Positions 12,001-19,493 of a stretch of 64,000 nucleotides of DNA are shown piece by piece. The stretch lies in IMG/VR virus record IMGVR_UViG_3300035682_000032, positions 1 to 64,000 of that record. The stretch is one strand, 5' to 3'. The DNA is from a virus. Under the pieces are notes generated by a model that had not been told where the DNA came from, made no database searches, and saw nothing but the letters and a program-made list of their open reading frames with translations. Each line of letters starts with the position of its first letter. Position 1 is the first letter of the stretch. A program made the position numbers and the translations under genes.

Positions 12001-12668
12001 TCAACTACCTGACTGGTACGGCTGTCGCCAACCGTATCGGCTTGTCTGACCTGCTGATCAACAGCACCGGATACCGTGAGCAAGACAACGCAGTGCTGGC
12101 ATTCTTGCAACTCATGGGTGGCCCAGTCTACGGCGTAGCCGACCGGATACAGCAGGGCGTTAAGTTGATCAACGAGGGTGAGACCGAGCGCGGCTTGGAG
12201 CGTATGCTCCCCGCAGGTATCGCCAACGGGTTCAAGGGTATTCGCTTTGCAACTGAGGGTGCCAACACCTTGCGTGGTGACCCGATCACCGGTGAGATGC
12301 ACCCTGCCAATGCGTACGCTCAGATGTTTGGTTTTGCACCTGCCGAGTACACCCGCCAGTTGGAGATCAATGCGTCCCTCAAGAACATTGAGCGCCGTGC
12401 TACCAAGGAACGTACCAAGGTGTTGCGCGACTACTACATCGCCGCACGAAGTGGTGACGCAGACGGCATGAGTGATGCACTGGACGACATGTTCAAGTTC
12501 AACAAGTTGCACCCCACGGCGGCAATCACAGCCGAGACTATCCAGAACTCAATGGCGCAACACATGAAGACATCGCAAGAGATGTACCATGGCGTCACCC
12601 TCAATAAGAAGCTCCGCCCTGAGTTGTTACAGAACGCGGCTGAGTACGACAACGGGTTGCTGGACTGA
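6060..12668 (+). CDS. Giant internal virion / ejection protein (2202 aa) with HEAVH motif
   Basis: The largest complete gene in the window, preceded by AAGGAG. The N-terminus has a DGNLYEIEGPEGATRQQV segment common at the start of phage polyvalent virion proteins, followed by glycine/alanine-rich, potentially membrane-inserting stretches (about residues 80-260). A low-complexity Pro/Lys/Asp region occupies about residues 670-780. An HEAVH motif (residues 1143-1147) in LHEAVHAAT is followed by DEFVAEAF, as in zincin-type peptidases. The C-terminal third (KIMFMYKRYGVSMYYM onward) resembles PLxRFG-type proteins of T7-like and other podoviruses. Likely role: packaged in the head, ejected, and helping DNA cross the cell envelope. 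The peptidase reading rests on a short motif. A bidirectional-looking hairpin follows immediately. Confidence 0.7.
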   Translation: MPLYQITGPDGNLYEIEGPEGATRQQVIAAVQKRMSSQEDTNAEARLQQLRAEREEMLKPKPTVGGSIKEFGKGLVPGAINLLESAGTGISALLPDDTEKAAREKIKELAGIAKKPFEAGAGYEDSVMRKLGEGLGSTLPFFAAGPLGLAGRVAAGGLGVAAGAGEARESAEAKGATGEERRLATQLGAPTGLLDLLAPQIKPFKSLVGTAFARGGVEGATEAAQKVAQNLIAKGVYDPQQEILVGSGEEGAYGAGVGALASLIIDMTIGRKARRASLGLDKEAPKETTPDALRLTGEAPFTPVGLPDGSVAMTREDLAAYEESKFKDKYAPQDAAPRLREKDAVGTQGELYPSERDSALIQLSQMEGPQRQAPADFELEMQEAPRGVQQELDLQPRIERDTQTRDMIDDLEETQQIEELYAKDEREAAKIRAEKERIKFESDLAELTGAVERKQEKTSQDTRLQLLLPIVESDVKNIPKAFVLELKREGFTNTNLTDRERNLINRAYDIRLAEEPVVEAEPEVQASEEQKKELRSIESLIPEKKAQREPQQMGFPGMGKPKGAAPQAFSEEEIASQEKPFATVLTPEVLANAGLPKQSGFYKQLLNMDMADTAQQPVVANIFGRIRENPNLSTGTKDAVENLAMQAFGGLAKQGDMFVPAKPIKAAKEDKKNATATRPAAGKPAERGRDKNAGDVAGGTGTRTEDRKPSGAKDERTGAPADTKRVETPKPTGLGDRGKPADDTGVRKGVEPPALKKTEVKDGKVTSLVERRQNQIEDQEDAQDAAEFAEDLKAVRQRTRNKYERRIKSLWPVIEKAKKVLRDTAYPNSLEAGSVERSIQELEGVAKQYDALMEGENFNSPLRRFDEVMEGLSADTQRLQEAIDALNASPKPKPKTEAKGKPEAKAEKPKADASFGAYGQVMEAESKSDALDYLAYDMYVAMFEKHKLLSRVDKLNDITAQLRTGIPVDDIAFGREGTTSIVPLSGGKYAKAFYESLSAADKRALSNKMSDYFNKSEAEVRRGSTQFNVQQELSRATKEQMDNDQLELSRDAVVLALPLHPAIRKALKAGDLRGALTMLGSQNLGRASEVAKKLAGAMGKTKVELEPMLLNAEDVPVAGLYDPKTDTIKLDAEEGVNLHVLLHEAVHAATSHVIDNKSHPVTKQLTELYNNVKDSLDTAYGAQSLDEFVAEAFSNPEFQQQLAAINPKGEAITAWQRFMHAIRNFVRSIMGKETKGMGSALDASDSLINTILSPAPESREAGSLFSASLLGKSSAVFKTLDNRILSLPALDNKIVGGIYELFREGVPSAVQKLVRRSLPLNALTEVAKEDIPMAPKLDELEKRWSGSIDKRKRATEATMKRIQNWVKGNPEKEVILNDVIATSTLDQVDPSKPRADYKGKQSESGLDKQKVWDDLQPQWNKLGPEGQSVYKQMRDTYAKTYDDLLNLMFNRIDNSVTDKEDAKKLKTEIYQRLATKGKIEPYFPLTRNGDYRLSYDGKGRDGNLEHFVEHFETSVERERAIKELEKESGVKNIQRFKGGAKRTYKDAPPTSFVNSILRTLEANRPAGEAGKIHDQMTDEIMRTFLSTLPETSFAQAFRKRKNTPGFSFDAPAAFFTRSMGMAHQLANLEYSGKMYQLRDEIDKHVKEKNNTERARGLADELNSHIQTLVSPDIAPWSKALTSTAFAWTLGFNVSSAVVNMSQVPLVLMPYLGGKYGYSETMKALGSATKLFFGSGLKRNAEMSVPTADGKSKIEISAGFSLDNYDFDAKDTPPEIKRLKELSQIAEDYGLLSRSMTHDILDMDEKSTPLNRVNAWSGFIFHHGERMNRQISLIASYELELDRMAKDGEKIDSASRTEAAKRAIQTTELLNGGASAGSAPLLAKNSIGKIMFMYKRYGVSMYYMMFKTAREAMKSEDKKVRDAAMRQIVGIYASAGMMAGVQGLPMFGIMAAVYNMFKGDDEDDAETAARKYLGEGLFNGAVNYLTGTAVANRIGLSDLLINSTGYREQDNAVLAFLQLMGGPVYGVADRIQQGVKLINEGETERGLERMLPAGIANGFKGIRFATEGANTLRGDPITGEMHPANAYAQMFGFAPAEYTRQLEINASLKNIERRATKERTKVLRDYYIAARSGDADGMSDALDDMFKFNKLHPTAAITAETIQNSMAQHMKTSQEMYHGVTLNKKLRPELLQNAAEYDNGLLD

Positions 12669-12670
12669 TA

Positions 12671-12700
12671 AAAAAACCCCCGCTTTTTACGGCGGGGGTT
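12671..12700 (-). terminator. Rho-independent terminator between convergent units
   Basis: A perfect 9-bp stem (12675-12683 with 12692-12700, AACCCCCGC / GCGGGGGTT) has an 8-base loop. Read leftward it is followed by six Ts (12676-12671), the classic form for ending the minus-strand early transcript. Read rightward the stem is followed by only two Ts, so it may also slow the late transcript but less efficiently. Confidence 0.8.
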
Positions 12701-12756
12701 AAATCTCTTTTCAAAGGAGAAACGAAGTGACAGGCAACCTGTCGGGGGCGATACTA

Positions 12757-13020
12757 TCACAACCTTCTCCAAATGCGAACCCCCCAGTAGCCACCTTCGA
12801 TTCCGGGCCGGTAGTGAACGACCCATTCCCATTGACTTGTTATCTGGTGAACCTGACGCACAAGCTCCAGCGTATTCACGCAAGGGATGAACACAGAGGC
12901 ACCCGCTGGAAACTTGTCCCAGCGGACAACGATACGCACCCCATCGGGTGCGAGGTCGTCAATCCTGACTCTGTTTCTCGAACAGCGCGGCGGTTGTCGC
13001 CAGAGCTTGCTCAGTTTCAT
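12757..13020 (-). CDS. Small protein of unknown function at the end of the early operon
   Basis: 87 aa if begun at ATG 13020, inside the 3' end of the primase-helicase gene (62-base overlap). The frame extends to another ATG at 13056. Neither start has a strong ribosome site, so the start is uncertain. From about residue 22 the sequence looks like a compact folded domain (VRIVVRWDKFPAGASVFIPC, then HQITSQWEWVVHYRPG, rich in W, V and R). No family recognised. It is the last leftward gene before the terminator at 12671-12700. Confidence 0.5.
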   Translation of the reverse strand: MKLSKLWRQPPRCSRNRVRIDDLAPDGVRIVVRWDKFPAGASVFIPCVNTLELVRQVHQITSQWEWVVHYRPGIEGGYWGVRIWRRL

Positions 13021-15814
13021 CGTCCATAAACCCTGTGCAGTCCAACACCAAAACATCGGTGGGGGGCATGTTGATGTGGGTGCCCTTGCCGAGTCGAACC
13101 TTGGCTTTGATTGCCTTGGTGCTTCCCGTTCTCAGACCGTCAACAAACCCAGCGTAGTTGATCTGTTGCTTGCCGCACCATGCCTTGAGGGGCTTGATCA
13201 GTAAGTACAGCTTCTTCACATCGTACTCATACCGCGCAACGAACTGACCACGAGGTGAACTGTCGGGCACCACAATCTTGTCAAGTGAACCAGCGGTGTT
13301 ACGCGCATCCTCAGTCGATGTGATGCGGAGCATGTTGTTGTAGTTCTCAGCCATATAGTCGGTCAGTTGGGCTTCGACATTGACGTTCATCTCGCCCACC
13401 ATGACTTTGGCTTCAGCCATCACCTTGACAATCCACTGCACAATCGGCGCAATCTGCCAAGTGATCAGGCCAGCTTTCTTGGCCAACATCAAACCTGCAA
13501 TGGTGCGTGAAGCCAAGGCAGACCAGTAGCGATTCTCAGCAGACAGGCTCGACGCCGCATCAAGTTTGCGTTGCACTGTCATGGCAAGTTCTTTGACCGC
13601 ATCCAAGTTGTTCAGGATGTATTGGATGTAGAGCACACCCGCATGCCCAAAGTTGTCCTTGATGGCGGTGCTAAAGACATCGGTCTCGGACTTGGTTGCG
13701 AACTTCACAGGCTCAACACGGTACTCAAGCACCCGTTGGGCTTCTGCTTGTGGCAGAGCTTTGAACAGTGCGATGCGTTCAAGCATTGAGGTGTTACCCG
13801 TTGTGCCGAACAGAGTCTTCCAAGGTTTGCCACGTACGCGCTCGACGTTGCCTTTCGGCCCCATGCGGTTACGTTGTAGGCCGCTTGGCAGTTGATACGC
13901 CCAGTCAGACAAGTCTTGCGGCTTGGTGTTGGTCATCTCGTCCATATAGCAGACGATGTTCTTGTACACCTCGGCACGGTTCATCTTTGAATTGAACGTG
14001 TCACGCTCTTGCATCACCAACAGATCAGGGTCACCCCAAATAGATGCACCTGCATACATGGCTGTGGTCTTACCCAAACCGGAGCCCTTGCTCCATGCGT
14101 GGAAAGCGGCGGCGTTGATCGGCTGAAACTCCATGAGGACAGAGCCCAGCGACAGCCCAAACATGAATTGGTGCAACTCCATGTTCGGTTGGTTGTAAAA
14201 CTCCATGGTCTGCTTCCACTTCTCCAACGTGCCCTTGGACTTGAAGATCGGGAACAGCCCCACGGTAGCGGCAGAGGGTGAACTCACTTCAACACGGTCT
14301 TTGAAAACTTCCATGTTGCCGACAACAAACGATTCGTGCTTGTCGTCCTTCCACCCAAATTGCCGACATGCTTCGTCGGCTTCAGAATTAAACTGTAACT
14401 CGTTTACCCATCTCATCGTGTACTCCATCAGTTCTTGTACGTTCAGGACTGCCACACCCTGTGCCGCAAGTTGCTTGCGAAACTCATCCTTCGTACCCAC
14501 AGCAGTTAAAGGCAACGTGAACTCACGTACGCCATCCTTGGGCAAGTGCAAACGCATCACCAATGACTCACCTGCTTCGGGGTCTTTGATGCGCCGTATG
14601 ACGTAGAGGTCGTTGAAATAAACCATCACGTCTTTGTCTTCACCCTCGGTGTTCTTGGAGTGCTTGAACACCCCACCACTCTTACCCCTGAAGTACGGGT
14701 GCGGGTACTTGGGGATGACGTATCGAATTGGCGTAGCCGCAGTCACGTCCAGTGGTTTCTCAATGACGATGTTGTCAGACTCGTCAGCTTCCTCAACCTC
14801 ACGCCCAAGGGAGATCGGTGATTTGATCTTGCCCCAGTGCTTGCAGTCAGGGCAGACACCCGCACGGTACTCGTCAAAACGTGTGCACAGGTATGGGCCT
14901 TTGATCAGGTCAACCTTGTGCTCGGTTCCTTCGGGTGTGTACTCAGGGTGCTTGGCAGAAATCTTGTGAATTGCTTTGCCACCATCAACACAGAACTTGG
15001 CAATCGACAGCCCCGCTCTCCACAAAGGCTCTGAGATGTTTGGTTGGTTGTTGACAACTTCTTTGAGTTGTTCGCACCCAGTGCCACTCATGGTCTTGAT
15101 CAGTATGGTCTTGAACCGACTCACGAAACTGCCCGACAGGGCTTGCATCATGGCGTCTTGCTCTTGCGGCACATACTTCTTTGGGGGCACCAAGATTGAC
15201 GAGTCATCGCCCATCAGGTCACGGAACACGTCAAACTCAATAGGTGCACCTGCCTCACCCACTAACCCCACGGGGGCAGGAGGATTGGGCTTGTGATTGT
15301 GCGTATTGGGCACCCGCAACACACGCGCCGCATCTGCTGGTACGGCAGGGTCATTGCGCATCCCGTGCTTTGTACACAGGCGTTTGAATTGCTCAGCAAC
15401 AGGCACCCACGTTTCACGTGAAACAGGGGCGGTCAACGGCCAGTACACATGGATGCCACGTCCTGAATTTACGATAGTCGGGCGCGGTAGCTTCAGTTCT
15501 TTACAGAACGTGCGTAGTGCGGCAAGAGCTTCGCTCTGTGTCGCGTAGTCTTTTGTTGGCCCACAGTCAAGGTCAAGAAAGAATGATCTAAGTTGTTTTA
15601 CGTTGGGTGCCTTACGAGACCCAGCTTGGTCAAAAGTGCCCAACGCAAAATAAGCGTCATACCCTTCAGCATCTAAATTGTGAGCAGCATGGATTGCGGC
15701 ATCAAGGTTGTCGTAGAACTTCTGCACCTTGCGTTCATCGGATAGCCGATAGGCAAATATGCAGTAATACCCTTCATCCCCCAGTACCGACTCCAGAAAT
15801 TTTTTTGTTTCCAT
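12959..15814 (-). CDS. Primase-helicase: AEP-type primase fused to DUF927-like ATPase
   Basis: 951 aa. The N-terminal third carries archaeo-eukaryotic primase motifs: the catalytic pair in FFLDLDCG (Asp81, Asp83), then NSGRGIHVYW with the SGxxxH pattern (Ser117-His122), then DAARVLRVPNTHNHK. A small cysteine cluster (GVCPDCKHWG) sits between the domains. The C-terminal half contains a P-loop (SKGSGLGKTT, about residues 575-584) and downstream MDEMTN, in the arrangement of DUF927-type helicases. The expected role is to synthesise primers and unwind DNA at the phage fork with the family A polymerase encoded upstream in the same direction. It starts at ATG 15814, about 70 bases after a terminator-like hairpin, so it may be made at a different level from the genes before it. 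Confidence 0.8.
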   Translation of the reverse strand: METKKFLESVLGDEGYYCIFAYRLSDERKVQKFYDNLDAAIHAAHNLDAEGYDAYFALGTFDQAGSRKAPNVKQLRSFFLDLDCGPTKDYATQSEALAALRTFCKELKLPRPTIVNSGRGIHVYWPLTAPVSRETWVPVAEQFKRLCTKHGMRNDPAVPADAARVLRVPNTHNHKPNPPAPVGLVGEAGAPIEFDVFRDLMGDDSSILVPPKKYVPQEQDAMMQALSGSFVSRFKTILIKTMSGTGCEQLKEVVNNQPNISEPLWRAGLSIAKFCVDGGKAIHKISAKHPEYTPEGTEHKVDLIKGPYLCTRFDEYRAGVCPDCKHWGKIKSPISLGREVEEADESDNIVIEKPLDVTAATPIRYVIPKYPHPYFRGKSGGVFKHSKNTEGEDKDVMVYFNDLYVIRRIKDPEAGESLVMRLHLPKDGVREFTLPLTAVGTKDEFRKQLAAQGVAVLNVQELMEYTMRWVNELQFNSEADEACRQFGWKDDKHESFVVGNMEVFKDRVEVSSPSAATVGLFPIFKSKGTLEKWKQTMEFYNQPNMELHQFMFGLSLGSVLMEFQPINAAAFHAWSKGSGLGKTTAMYAGASIWGDPDLLVMQERDTFNSKMNRAEVYKNIVCYMDEMTNTKPQDLSDWAYQLPSGLQRNRMGPKGNVERVRGKPWKTLFGTTGNTSMLERIALFKALPQAEAQRVLEYRVEPVKFATKSETDVFSTAIKDNFGHAGVLYIQYILNNLDAVKELAMTVQRKLDAASSLSAENRYWSALASRTIAGLMLAKKAGLITWQIAPIVQWIVKVMAEAKVMVGEMNVNVEAQLTDYMAENYNNMLRITSTEDARNTAGSLDKIVVPDSSPRGQFVARYEYDVKKLYLLIKPLKAWCGKQQINYAGFVDGLRTGSTKAIKAKVRLGKGTHINMPPTDVLVLDCTGFMDDETEQALATTAALFEKQSQD

Positions 15815-15846
15815 AGCCGCCAGTTGTTAGAGTGAATGAGATAACC

Positions 15847-15877
15847 GAAAAGAAAGGGTGGGGAGCGACCCCACCCT
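15847..15877 (-). terminator. Hairpin terminator between SSB-like gene and primase gene
   Basis: A perfect 9-bp inverted repeat (15855-15863 AGGGTGGGG with 15869-15877 CCCCACCCT) and a 5-base loop fill the gap between the two genes. Read leftward the stem is followed by TTTCTTTT, a plausible U-tract. It could partly terminate after the abundant ssDNA-binding protein message and lower primase expression. Confidence 0.7.
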
Positions 15878-15885
15878 AAAACAAA

Positions 15886-16830
15886 TCAGTCGTCCCAGTC
15901 TCCAACAATATCGCTCAACTCAGACTTCGGCTCAGCGGCAGGTGCGGCTTTCTTGGTCACCTTGATTGGCTCAGGCACTTCTTCAGCCTCAACCTTCTCA
16001 GCTTTCGGCGCAGTCTTGGCAACGATCTTCTCGTATGCAGGTGCGTCTTCTTGCTTGGTCAATTCACCCATCGGCAACGTACCCTTTGGCTCAGGAATCA
16101 CGCCGTCCATTTGCGACACGTTCAGGGTGATTGCCTTGATGGTGTCAGGATGGTTTTGCAACTTGACTGCAACCTTGAGTTCTTCTTCCTCCAGTGCACG
16201 CACGGGGCTGAACACAAGTTTAGGAGTGGCGCTGTCAATGTCAAAACGCATCTCGGTCACAATGGAAATCGCAGGAGTGTTGTACGCCTTGAGGTGACGA
16301 CCATAGGCTTGCAGTGGCATCTTCTTACCCTCTGCATCACCGAACACAGATGTTGATGGCAGTGTGATCTGATACACGGCTTCTTTGTGCAACTCGCCAT
16401 CGAGCGCCACGGCTATACGCTGTTGGAAACGGCAAGCGCGTGTGTCGCCTTGACCGGAGCCCTTGATGTGTTGCTTGCAGTCTTTGCAGAACTTGGCTTG
16501 ACGCTGATCTTCGGGCACTGCCTTGTCAGGGGTTTGCGTGTCGCTTGACCAGCACGTGGGCTTGGTCTTGGCACCCTTGACGTAGGTGCCTTCAAAGAAC
16601 ATACGCGACACAGGTGCGGCGTTGATCAGGATGACTTTCATTGAGCGTTCTTCGCTCACACGAACTTCTTTGCCACCAACATACTCGCGGAATGCACCGC
16701 CTTCAATGCTGATGCGCTTGTTGCCACTACCGCCACCCGCAAGGGTACTTGTCAGGCTGTCTTCTACTCCGCTCAAGAGGGCGAGGGCGGCGTTGTTGGG
16801 TTTTCCAAACAGGGTCATTTCGTTACTCAT
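15886..16830 (-). CDS. Probable single-stranded DNA-binding protein
   Basis: 314 aa. The last residues, DIVGDWDD after a disordered Ala/Lys/Pro/Glu stretch, form the acidic tail typical of SSB proteins, which binds partner replication proteins. The centre has cysteines (TKPTCWSSD, then FCKDCKQH and ACRFQ) that could hold a zinc ion, as in T4 gp32-like proteins. It lies between the DNA-binding/replication genes and the primase-helicase, consistent with coating ssDNA at the fork. No OB-fold motif can be assigned by eye, so the function is inferred from tail, zinc-like cysteines and context. Confidence 0.5.
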   Translation of the reverse strand: MSNEMTLFGKPNNAALALLSGVEDSLTSTLAGGGSGNKRISIEGGAFREYVGGKEVRVSEERSMKVILINAAPVSRMFFEGTYVKGAKTKPTCWSSDTQTPDKAVPEDQRQAKFCKDCKQHIKGSGQGDTRACRFQQRIAVALDGELHKEAVYQITLPSTSVFGDAEGKKMPLQAYGRHLKAYNTPAISIVTEMRFDIDSATPKLVFSPVRALEEEELKVAVKLQNHPDTIKAITLNVSQMDGVIPEPKGTLPMGELTKQEDAPAYEKIVAKTAPKAEKVEAEEVPEPIKVTKKAAPAAEPKSELSDIVGDWDD

Positions 16831-16844
16831 TTTCGTTTCTCCAG

Positions 16845-17108
16845 TTAAATATCTTCGTCAGGGTTGTTGAATGCCAATTCAAGTTGAACAGGCAGTTTGG
16901 GGTCTACGGCTTTTGGTGCTTCCGGTTCGTCCTTGGGTACGCTTGAAAGGGCTTTGACCACCGCAGGTACGTTGAAGCGGTAGGTGTTACCGATCTTCAG
17001 ATACGTGTCTTTGGGGATGTAGCCCTGTCGCACCCATGCACGAACAGTCGATACCGAAACCGTAAACTGTTTGGCCAAGTCTTCGATTGGCACAAATGGT
17101 TCACTCAT
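16845..17108 (-). CDS. Small MerR/excisionase-type helix-turn-helix protein
   Basis: 87 aa. Residues about 6-50 (VPIEDLAKQFTVSVSTVRAW, then RQGYIPKDTYLKIGNTYRF) match the winged helix-turn-helix of the MerR/excisionase superfamily, with the recognition helix at SVSTVRAWVRQG. A Pro/Glu-rich, acidic C-terminus follows. The start overlaps the stop of the upstream gene by one base. It could be a transcription regulator or a DNA-architectural protein; with no integrase in view, an excision role is unlikely. Target unknown. Confidence 0.65.
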   Translation of the reverse strand: MSEPFVPIEDLAKQFTVSVSTVRAWVRQGYIPKDTYLKIGNTYRFNVPAVVKALSSVPKDEPEAPKAVDPKLPVQLELAFNNPDEDI

Positions 17109-17530
17109 TACTTTCTCCTTACGGTTATGGTGTATTCGCTATCCACATTGAGTCCCGGTGGTAACGTGTCAGGATTGGCCTCAAGGAACTCTTTGAGGTT
17201 GGTTTGATGTATGCGCTCATGCAGTAACTGCGGCGCATTGTGCTCAACGATGAACTTGTGCATCGACTCCCAGTCGTTTGTCCAATAGTTCACCTTGACG
17301 GTGCGATAGAACAAGCCTTCGCCTGTGCGTACGCTGTCTACGTTTTGCTCTTTACAGAAACCCAAGAGGGCAGACTTTACTTTGTCCATCTGACCCTTGA
17401 GCTTCTTCTCCTCGGTCTCGTAGGCTACACGCATCTCGTCGTGCTTGGCCTTCATCTTCAGGTACACCCTGACCAGCTTCTCGGGCGGTAAGGCAGGGGT
17501 TTCTGTGGGTGTGTCGGTTGGCTCAGTCAT
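17108..17530 (-). CDS. Conserved-looking phage protein with N-terminal coiled coil
   Basis: 140 aa from ATG 17530, which overlaps the end of the upstream gene by 8 bases. The open frame extends further upstream but in a non-protein-like stretch. After a Thr/Pro-rich start comes a charged coiled coil (KAKHDEMRVAYETEEKKLKG, about residues 20-55), then a compact domain with LLGFCKEQNVDSVRTGEG, VNYWTNDWESMHKFIVEHN and a terminal EYTITVRRK. Similar proteins occur in early operons of many phages without a known function. Confidence 0.65.
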   Translation of the reverse strand: MTEPTDTPTETPALPPEKLVRVYLKMKAKHDEMRVAYETEEKKLKGQMDKVKSALLGFCKEQNVDSVRTGEGLFYRTVKVNYWTNDWESMHKFIVEHNAPQLLHERIHQTNLKEFLEANPDTLPPGLNVDSEYTITVRRK

Positions 17531-17804
17531 TGTTGATTTCCTCGTTGAGTTTTTGATGGGCGATGGCAAGTCCGTAGGCTTGCTTGGTTTGGTCGAGAAA
17601 GTTCTCGAACGGCACCCCATGCTCCACTGCCGCCAAAGCATAGACTTCAGCCAATGCGGTCAGCAGAATCGGTGTGGTGAGTTCTCGCTCGGCATGCACC
17701 TTGCGAATACCCTGCATGATGGCAGTCTTGAGGTCTGTCATCGTGCGAACCGACTTCATCAGTTCCTCAGCGCGGCGCTGTTTATAGTCAGGATTCTCTG
17801 TCAC
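17523..17804 (-). CDS. Small helical protein, unknown
   Basis: 93 aa, probably all alpha-helical (RRAEELMKSVRTMTDLKTAI, then LLTALAEVYALAAVEHGVPF). It overlaps the next gene by 8 bases, which suggests translational coupling. It starts after AACGGAGAACGAAGTG with ATG at 17804. No family recognised. Confidence 0.6.
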   Translation of the reverse strand: MTENPDYKQRRAEELMKSVRTMTDLKTAIMQGIRKVHAERELTTPILLTALAEVYALAAVEHGVPFENFLDQTKQAYGLAIAHQKLNEEINND

Positions 17805-17854
17805 TTCGTTCTCCGTTTGTTGTTGGGGTTTTTATTATAGTGGCGTTTTACCGA

Positions 17855-19396
17855 TTATTCAAGTATTTCTTTGTAAAGATCAACTATTTTTGAGTGAACG
17901 TCAATTTTATTATCTAATAAGTTGTAAACGTGTCTTTCTACACCTGACCCCACCAGTTGTACCACTGTAGATGGGTGTCGCTGACCCGAACGGTGGACTC
18001 GGGCGTTGGCTTGGGCATAGGTCTCAAGGGAGGATGTCGGCCCCCACCACACCACCGTATTGGCGGCTGTAAGGGTCACACCGTGCGCGGCGGCTTGTGG
18101 TTGGATGACAAGTACCTTGGTGCCCTCGGGCTCGGTCTGGAAGCGATTAAAGATGTCGGTGCGCTTGTGCACAGGCACATCCCCGCTGATCACCTCGGTC
18201 GTGTAGCCATCGGCATTGAGCTTGTCGGTCAGGATGCTGATCACATGCTTGAACGGCACGAACACAAGCACCTTCTGACTGGACTCGTCGATCACCTCGG
18301 TCAGCACGTTGTAGCGGTTCTTGATGTCGAACTCCAAGGTCTCGCCTGAATCGGAGTACACCGCACCACAAGATATTTGCAGGAGCTTGGACATGTTCAC
18401 GGCGGCGTTGACTGACGTGATTTCTTCCCCTGCGGCTTGCACCACCATGCGGCTCTTGAGCATGCCGTAGTAGCGTTCCTGTTGCTTGGTCAACTCGACT
18501 CGGCGCTTGGTGTAGGTCATCTCGGGCAAGTCAAGGCACTCGTCCTTGGTGTACCGGATGGCAGGTTGCAAGCACTCGAACACGGTCTGCGTTGCAGTCT
18601 CTTTGGCAAGCCAACGGAAGTTGTTGAGCTTGGTCATCACCATGTCGCGGAAAGTTGTGAAGAACTTGGGGACACCTTGTGGATTGACGAGCTTAGCAAG
18701 GCCATACGCATCGAGGGGGGACTGAGCGGCGGGGGTGCCTGTCATCATCCAAAGCCATGTCTCAGCCTTGACCAATGAGTTGAGCACCTTCCACCGCTTG
18801 GTCTGCACGTTCTTGTAGGCGTTCGCCTCGTCAATCACAATCAGGTCAAAGCCGCCCTTGGCAATGTCCTCGGCGACGATCTCCACGCCGTCATAGTTGA
18901 TGATCACAAACTCGGCGATGCCGTTGATGATGGCCTTGCGCTTCTCCTTGGCACCGTACGCTATGTCAACTGATCGGTGCATAGCGAACTTGAACAGGTC
19001 TGCTCTCCACGCTGAATCCATGATGGACAGGGGGCAGATCACAAGCACCCTGCGGATTCGTTTCTGTTTGAGCAGGTAATCTGCCGCCCAAATGACTGAC
19101 CCCGTTTTGCCCGTGCCCTGTTCGTTAAGGCAGAACGCACGGCGGTTCATTGTGAGGAATGCGGCTGTTGTCTTCTGATGGTCAAACGGCTTGTACTGGC
19201 CGGGCCAGTCGTAGCGTCCCATGATGGGTGATGGCACGTTTTTCACGCGCAGATTCTTGAGGACTTGCGCCTCATCCAACCCCCAATGCACCAACACTTG
19301 GTTGTTTGGGAGTTCCCTACTTTTAGGGATAACTGTCGTGACGCGATGCGGGTTACGCAACGTCAACAACAGGGCTTTGTTGTCAATGATTTCCAA
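17855..19396 (-). CDS. SNF2-family (superfamily 2) DNA helicase / translocase
   Basis: 513 aa with all the core motifs: Walker A EQGTGKT (residues 92-98), CPLSIMDSAW (motif Ia), DEAN box (189-192), MMTGTPA (motif III) and, in the C-terminal RecA-like domain, VLVFVPFKHV and ANARVHRSGQ (motif VI with arginine finger). It ends with a helical tail. Phage SNF2-type ATPases may remodel DNA, restart forks or help recombination; the exact role here is inferred. It lies downstream of the HNH and Cas4-like nuclease genes. A stem-loop precedes its start. The gap to the next gene (17805-17854) is short and AT-rich. Confidence 0.85.
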   Translation of the reverse strand: MEIIDNKALLLTLRNPHRVTTVIPKSRELPNNQVLVHWGLDEAQVLKNLRVKNVPSPIMGRYDWPGQYKPFDHQKTTAAFLTMNRRAFCLNEQGTGKTGSVIWAADYLLKQKRIRRVLVICPLSIMDSAWRADLFKFAMHRSVDIAYGAKEKRKAIINGIAEFVIINYDGVEIVAEDIAKGGFDLIVIDEANAYKNVQTKRWKVLNSLVKAETWLWMMTGTPAAQSPLDAYGLAKLVNPQGVPKFFTTFRDMVMTKLNNFRWLAKETATQTVFECLQPAIRYTKDECLDLPEMTYTKRRVELTKQQERYYGMLKSRMVVQAAGEEITSVNAAVNMSKLLQISCGAVYSDSGETLEFDIKNRYNVLTEVIDESSQKVLVFVPFKHVISILTDKLNADGYTTEVISGDVPVHKRTDIFNRFQTEPEGTKVLVIQPQAAAHGVTLTAANTVVWWGPTSSLETYAQANARVHRSGQRHPSTVVQLVGSGVERHVYNLLDNKIDVHSKIVDLYKEILE

Positions 19397-19422
19397 TTCG
19401 TTCTCCAGCGCAAACGGATAAC

Positions 19423-19450
19423 AGAGCGAAGTGGGTGTCCCACTCGCTCT
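19423..19450 (-). other. Stem-loop in the leader of the SNF2 gene
   Basis: An imperfect inverted repeat (19423-19429 AGAGCGA, one bulged A, 19431-19435 GTGGG; partner 19439-19450) with a 3-base loop lies 27 bases before the SNF2 start codon and after the HNH gene. No U-tract follows in either direction, so a message-stability or attenuation role is more likely than termination. A second short dyad (ACGCGC-AGT-GCGCGT, 19480-19494) adjoins the HNH stop codon. Confidence 0.45.
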
Positions 19451-19493
19451 TGTCGCCGTCGAAGTTCTAATCTAACCGAACGCGCAGTGCGCG

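Noticed and set aside
12727-13029. Rightward frame of 100 aa with a strong AAGGAG and GTG start
   Set aside because: It lies antisense to the end of two leftward genes and just after a terminator; the residues are Pro/Ser-rich without a fold-like pattern, while the leftward frame at 12757-13020 looks more like a protein. The ribosome-like site is noted but the gene is not supported.
16845-17108. Excisionase as sign of a temperate phage
   Set aside because: The HTH fold fits many small regulators and no integrase, attachment site or lysogeny repressor is visible, so a temperate lifestyle is not supported.
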